In this document: positions 7,201-7,561 of the stretch, one piece after another | Position numbering within the stretch: the stretch's first letter is position 1 | Layout of the letters: every line of letters begins with the position of its first letter | Origin: Bryobacteraceae bacterium | Lineage (GTDB): Bacteria > Acidobacteriota > Terriglobia > Bryobacterales > Bryobacteraceae | DNA length: 7,561 bases | Direction of reading: 5' to 3' | NCBI GenBank assembly: GCA_025350445.1 | Contig: JANXXV010000646.1 | Location: 1 to 7,561, forward strand | The notes under the pieces: generated by a model | The model's input: the letters and a program-made list of their open reading frames with translations, nothing else | Told to the model about the DNA's origin: nothing | The model's database searches: none | Made by a program: the position numbers and the translations under genes

Positions 7201-7225
7201 GCCGGACGCCCCCGTCCGGCTTTTT
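7201..7225 (+). terminator. Intrinsic terminator reading in the + direction
   Basis: GCCGGACG at 7201-7208 and CGTCCGGC at 7213-7220 form a perfect 8-bp GC-rich stem with a CCCC loop, followed at once by TTTTT (7221-7225). On the minus strand no T-run follows, so it works only for rightward transcripts. No + strand gene lies between pgl (ends 5953) and this point, so it would stop either read-through from the pentose phosphate operon or an antisense transcript over the TPR gene. Confidence 0.75.
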
Positions 7226-7288
7226 CAACGGCAACTAATTCTGATGGCGTACAGAAGGCGAGGGCGCCCGCCCCACCAGAGCCACAAT

Positions 7289-7561
7289 CTATTGCAACGA
7301 CGGGAAGCCGAGGTTCCCCGCATCTCCCGGCCGCGTATGTGGCTCAGCCAGGAACGGGAACGTCTTCGGCAGCGGTTTGTCGTTTCCGCTTGTACTCAGA
7401 TCCGAAAGCGTGGAATCTGGACGAATAAAGTCCGTACCCTGCAGAACCGCAAAGAACCGCCGGTCGTCGGCATTCAGGGCCCCAGGACGGGCCGGACCGC
7501 TACCGGGAACCTTTAACGCAGCCGGCAGATTCACATCCGCCAATTGCCGCAGTACCCGCAA
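7289..7561 (-). CDS. DUF4331-like protein, C-terminal end (5' part outside window)
   Basis: The minus-strand frame is open from the window edge to a TAG at 7289-7291, giving the last 90 residues of a longer protein. The first visible codon is TTG and is very unlikely to be the real start. The ending contains SGNDKPLPKTFPFLAEPH followed by a short Gly/Pro-rich tail, which resembles the C-terminal signature of DUF4331 proteins (a conserved domain of unknown function, usually 400-600 residues, often secreted). Just before it are an NADDRRF segment and a region rich in Asp, Thr and Pro. The neighbouring TPR gene on the same strand supports the assignment, since I recall this pairing from other genomes. 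The family call rests on about 20 residues and on context, so it is moderate. No enzyme activity can be assigned. Confidence 0.6.
   Translation of the reverse strand: MRVLRQLADVNLPAALKVPGSGPARPGALNADDRRFFAVLQGTDFIRPDSTLSDLSTSGNDKPLPKTFPFLAEPHTRPGDAGNLGFPSLQ

Noticed and set aside
7175..7234. TTG start at 7234 for the TPR gene.
   Set aside because: It has no ribosome binding site, directly follows a stop codon, would place a charged stretch before the signal peptide and would run through the two hairpins.
7244..7516. A 90-codon + strand open frame opposite the DUF4331-like gene end.
   Set aside because: It is an Arg-rich, low-information translation without a ribosome binding site, and the minus-strand frame has the recognisable FPFLAEPH ending.

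Overview
The window reads like a chromosomal piece of a GC-rich (about 60 % by eye) Gram-negative bacterium, most likely an Acidobacteriota member of the Solibacter/Bryobacter kind. That placement is an inference from a fused transaldolase/glucose-6-phosphate isomerase gene, a DUF4331-like gene beside a TPR gene, and overall protein style. No rRNA or other marker gene is present to prove it.

Positions 1-5953 (+ strand) are a compact pentose-phosphate operon: the 3' part of a transketolase gene, ribose-5-phosphate isomerase B, a 951-residue transaldolase-PGI fusion, a short-form 6-phosphogluconate dehydrogenase and 6-phosphogluconolactonase. Spacings are 2, 25, 109 and 0 nt. Together these enzymes turn 6-phosphogluconolactone into ribulose-5-phosphate, interconvert pentose phosphates and return carbon to fructose-6- and glucose-6-phosphate. 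Glucose-6-phosphate dehydrogenase (zwf) and ribulose-phosphate 3-epimerase (rpe) would complete the cycle but are not in the window. The operon promoter lies upstream of position 1.

The only sizeable gap in the operon (4075-4183) holds a perfect 20-bp inverted repeat. A second long perfect inverted repeat (15 bp) lies inside the first codons of the lactonase gene.

Positions 5939-7561 are on the minus strand: a secreted TPR-repeat protein whose 3' end overlaps the lactonase gene by 15 bp, and upstream of it the C-terminal end of a DUF4331-like protein. The 114-nt gap between them carries two back-to-back hairpins. One of them, read on the + strand, is a textbook intrinsic terminator, which suggests that operon transcription may run antisense through the whole TPR gene.

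I found no tRNA, rRNA, CRISPR array, insertion sequence or phage gene. The operon is ordinary central metabolism with an unusual architecture; the unexplained parts are the inverted repeats and the convergent transcription arrangement.
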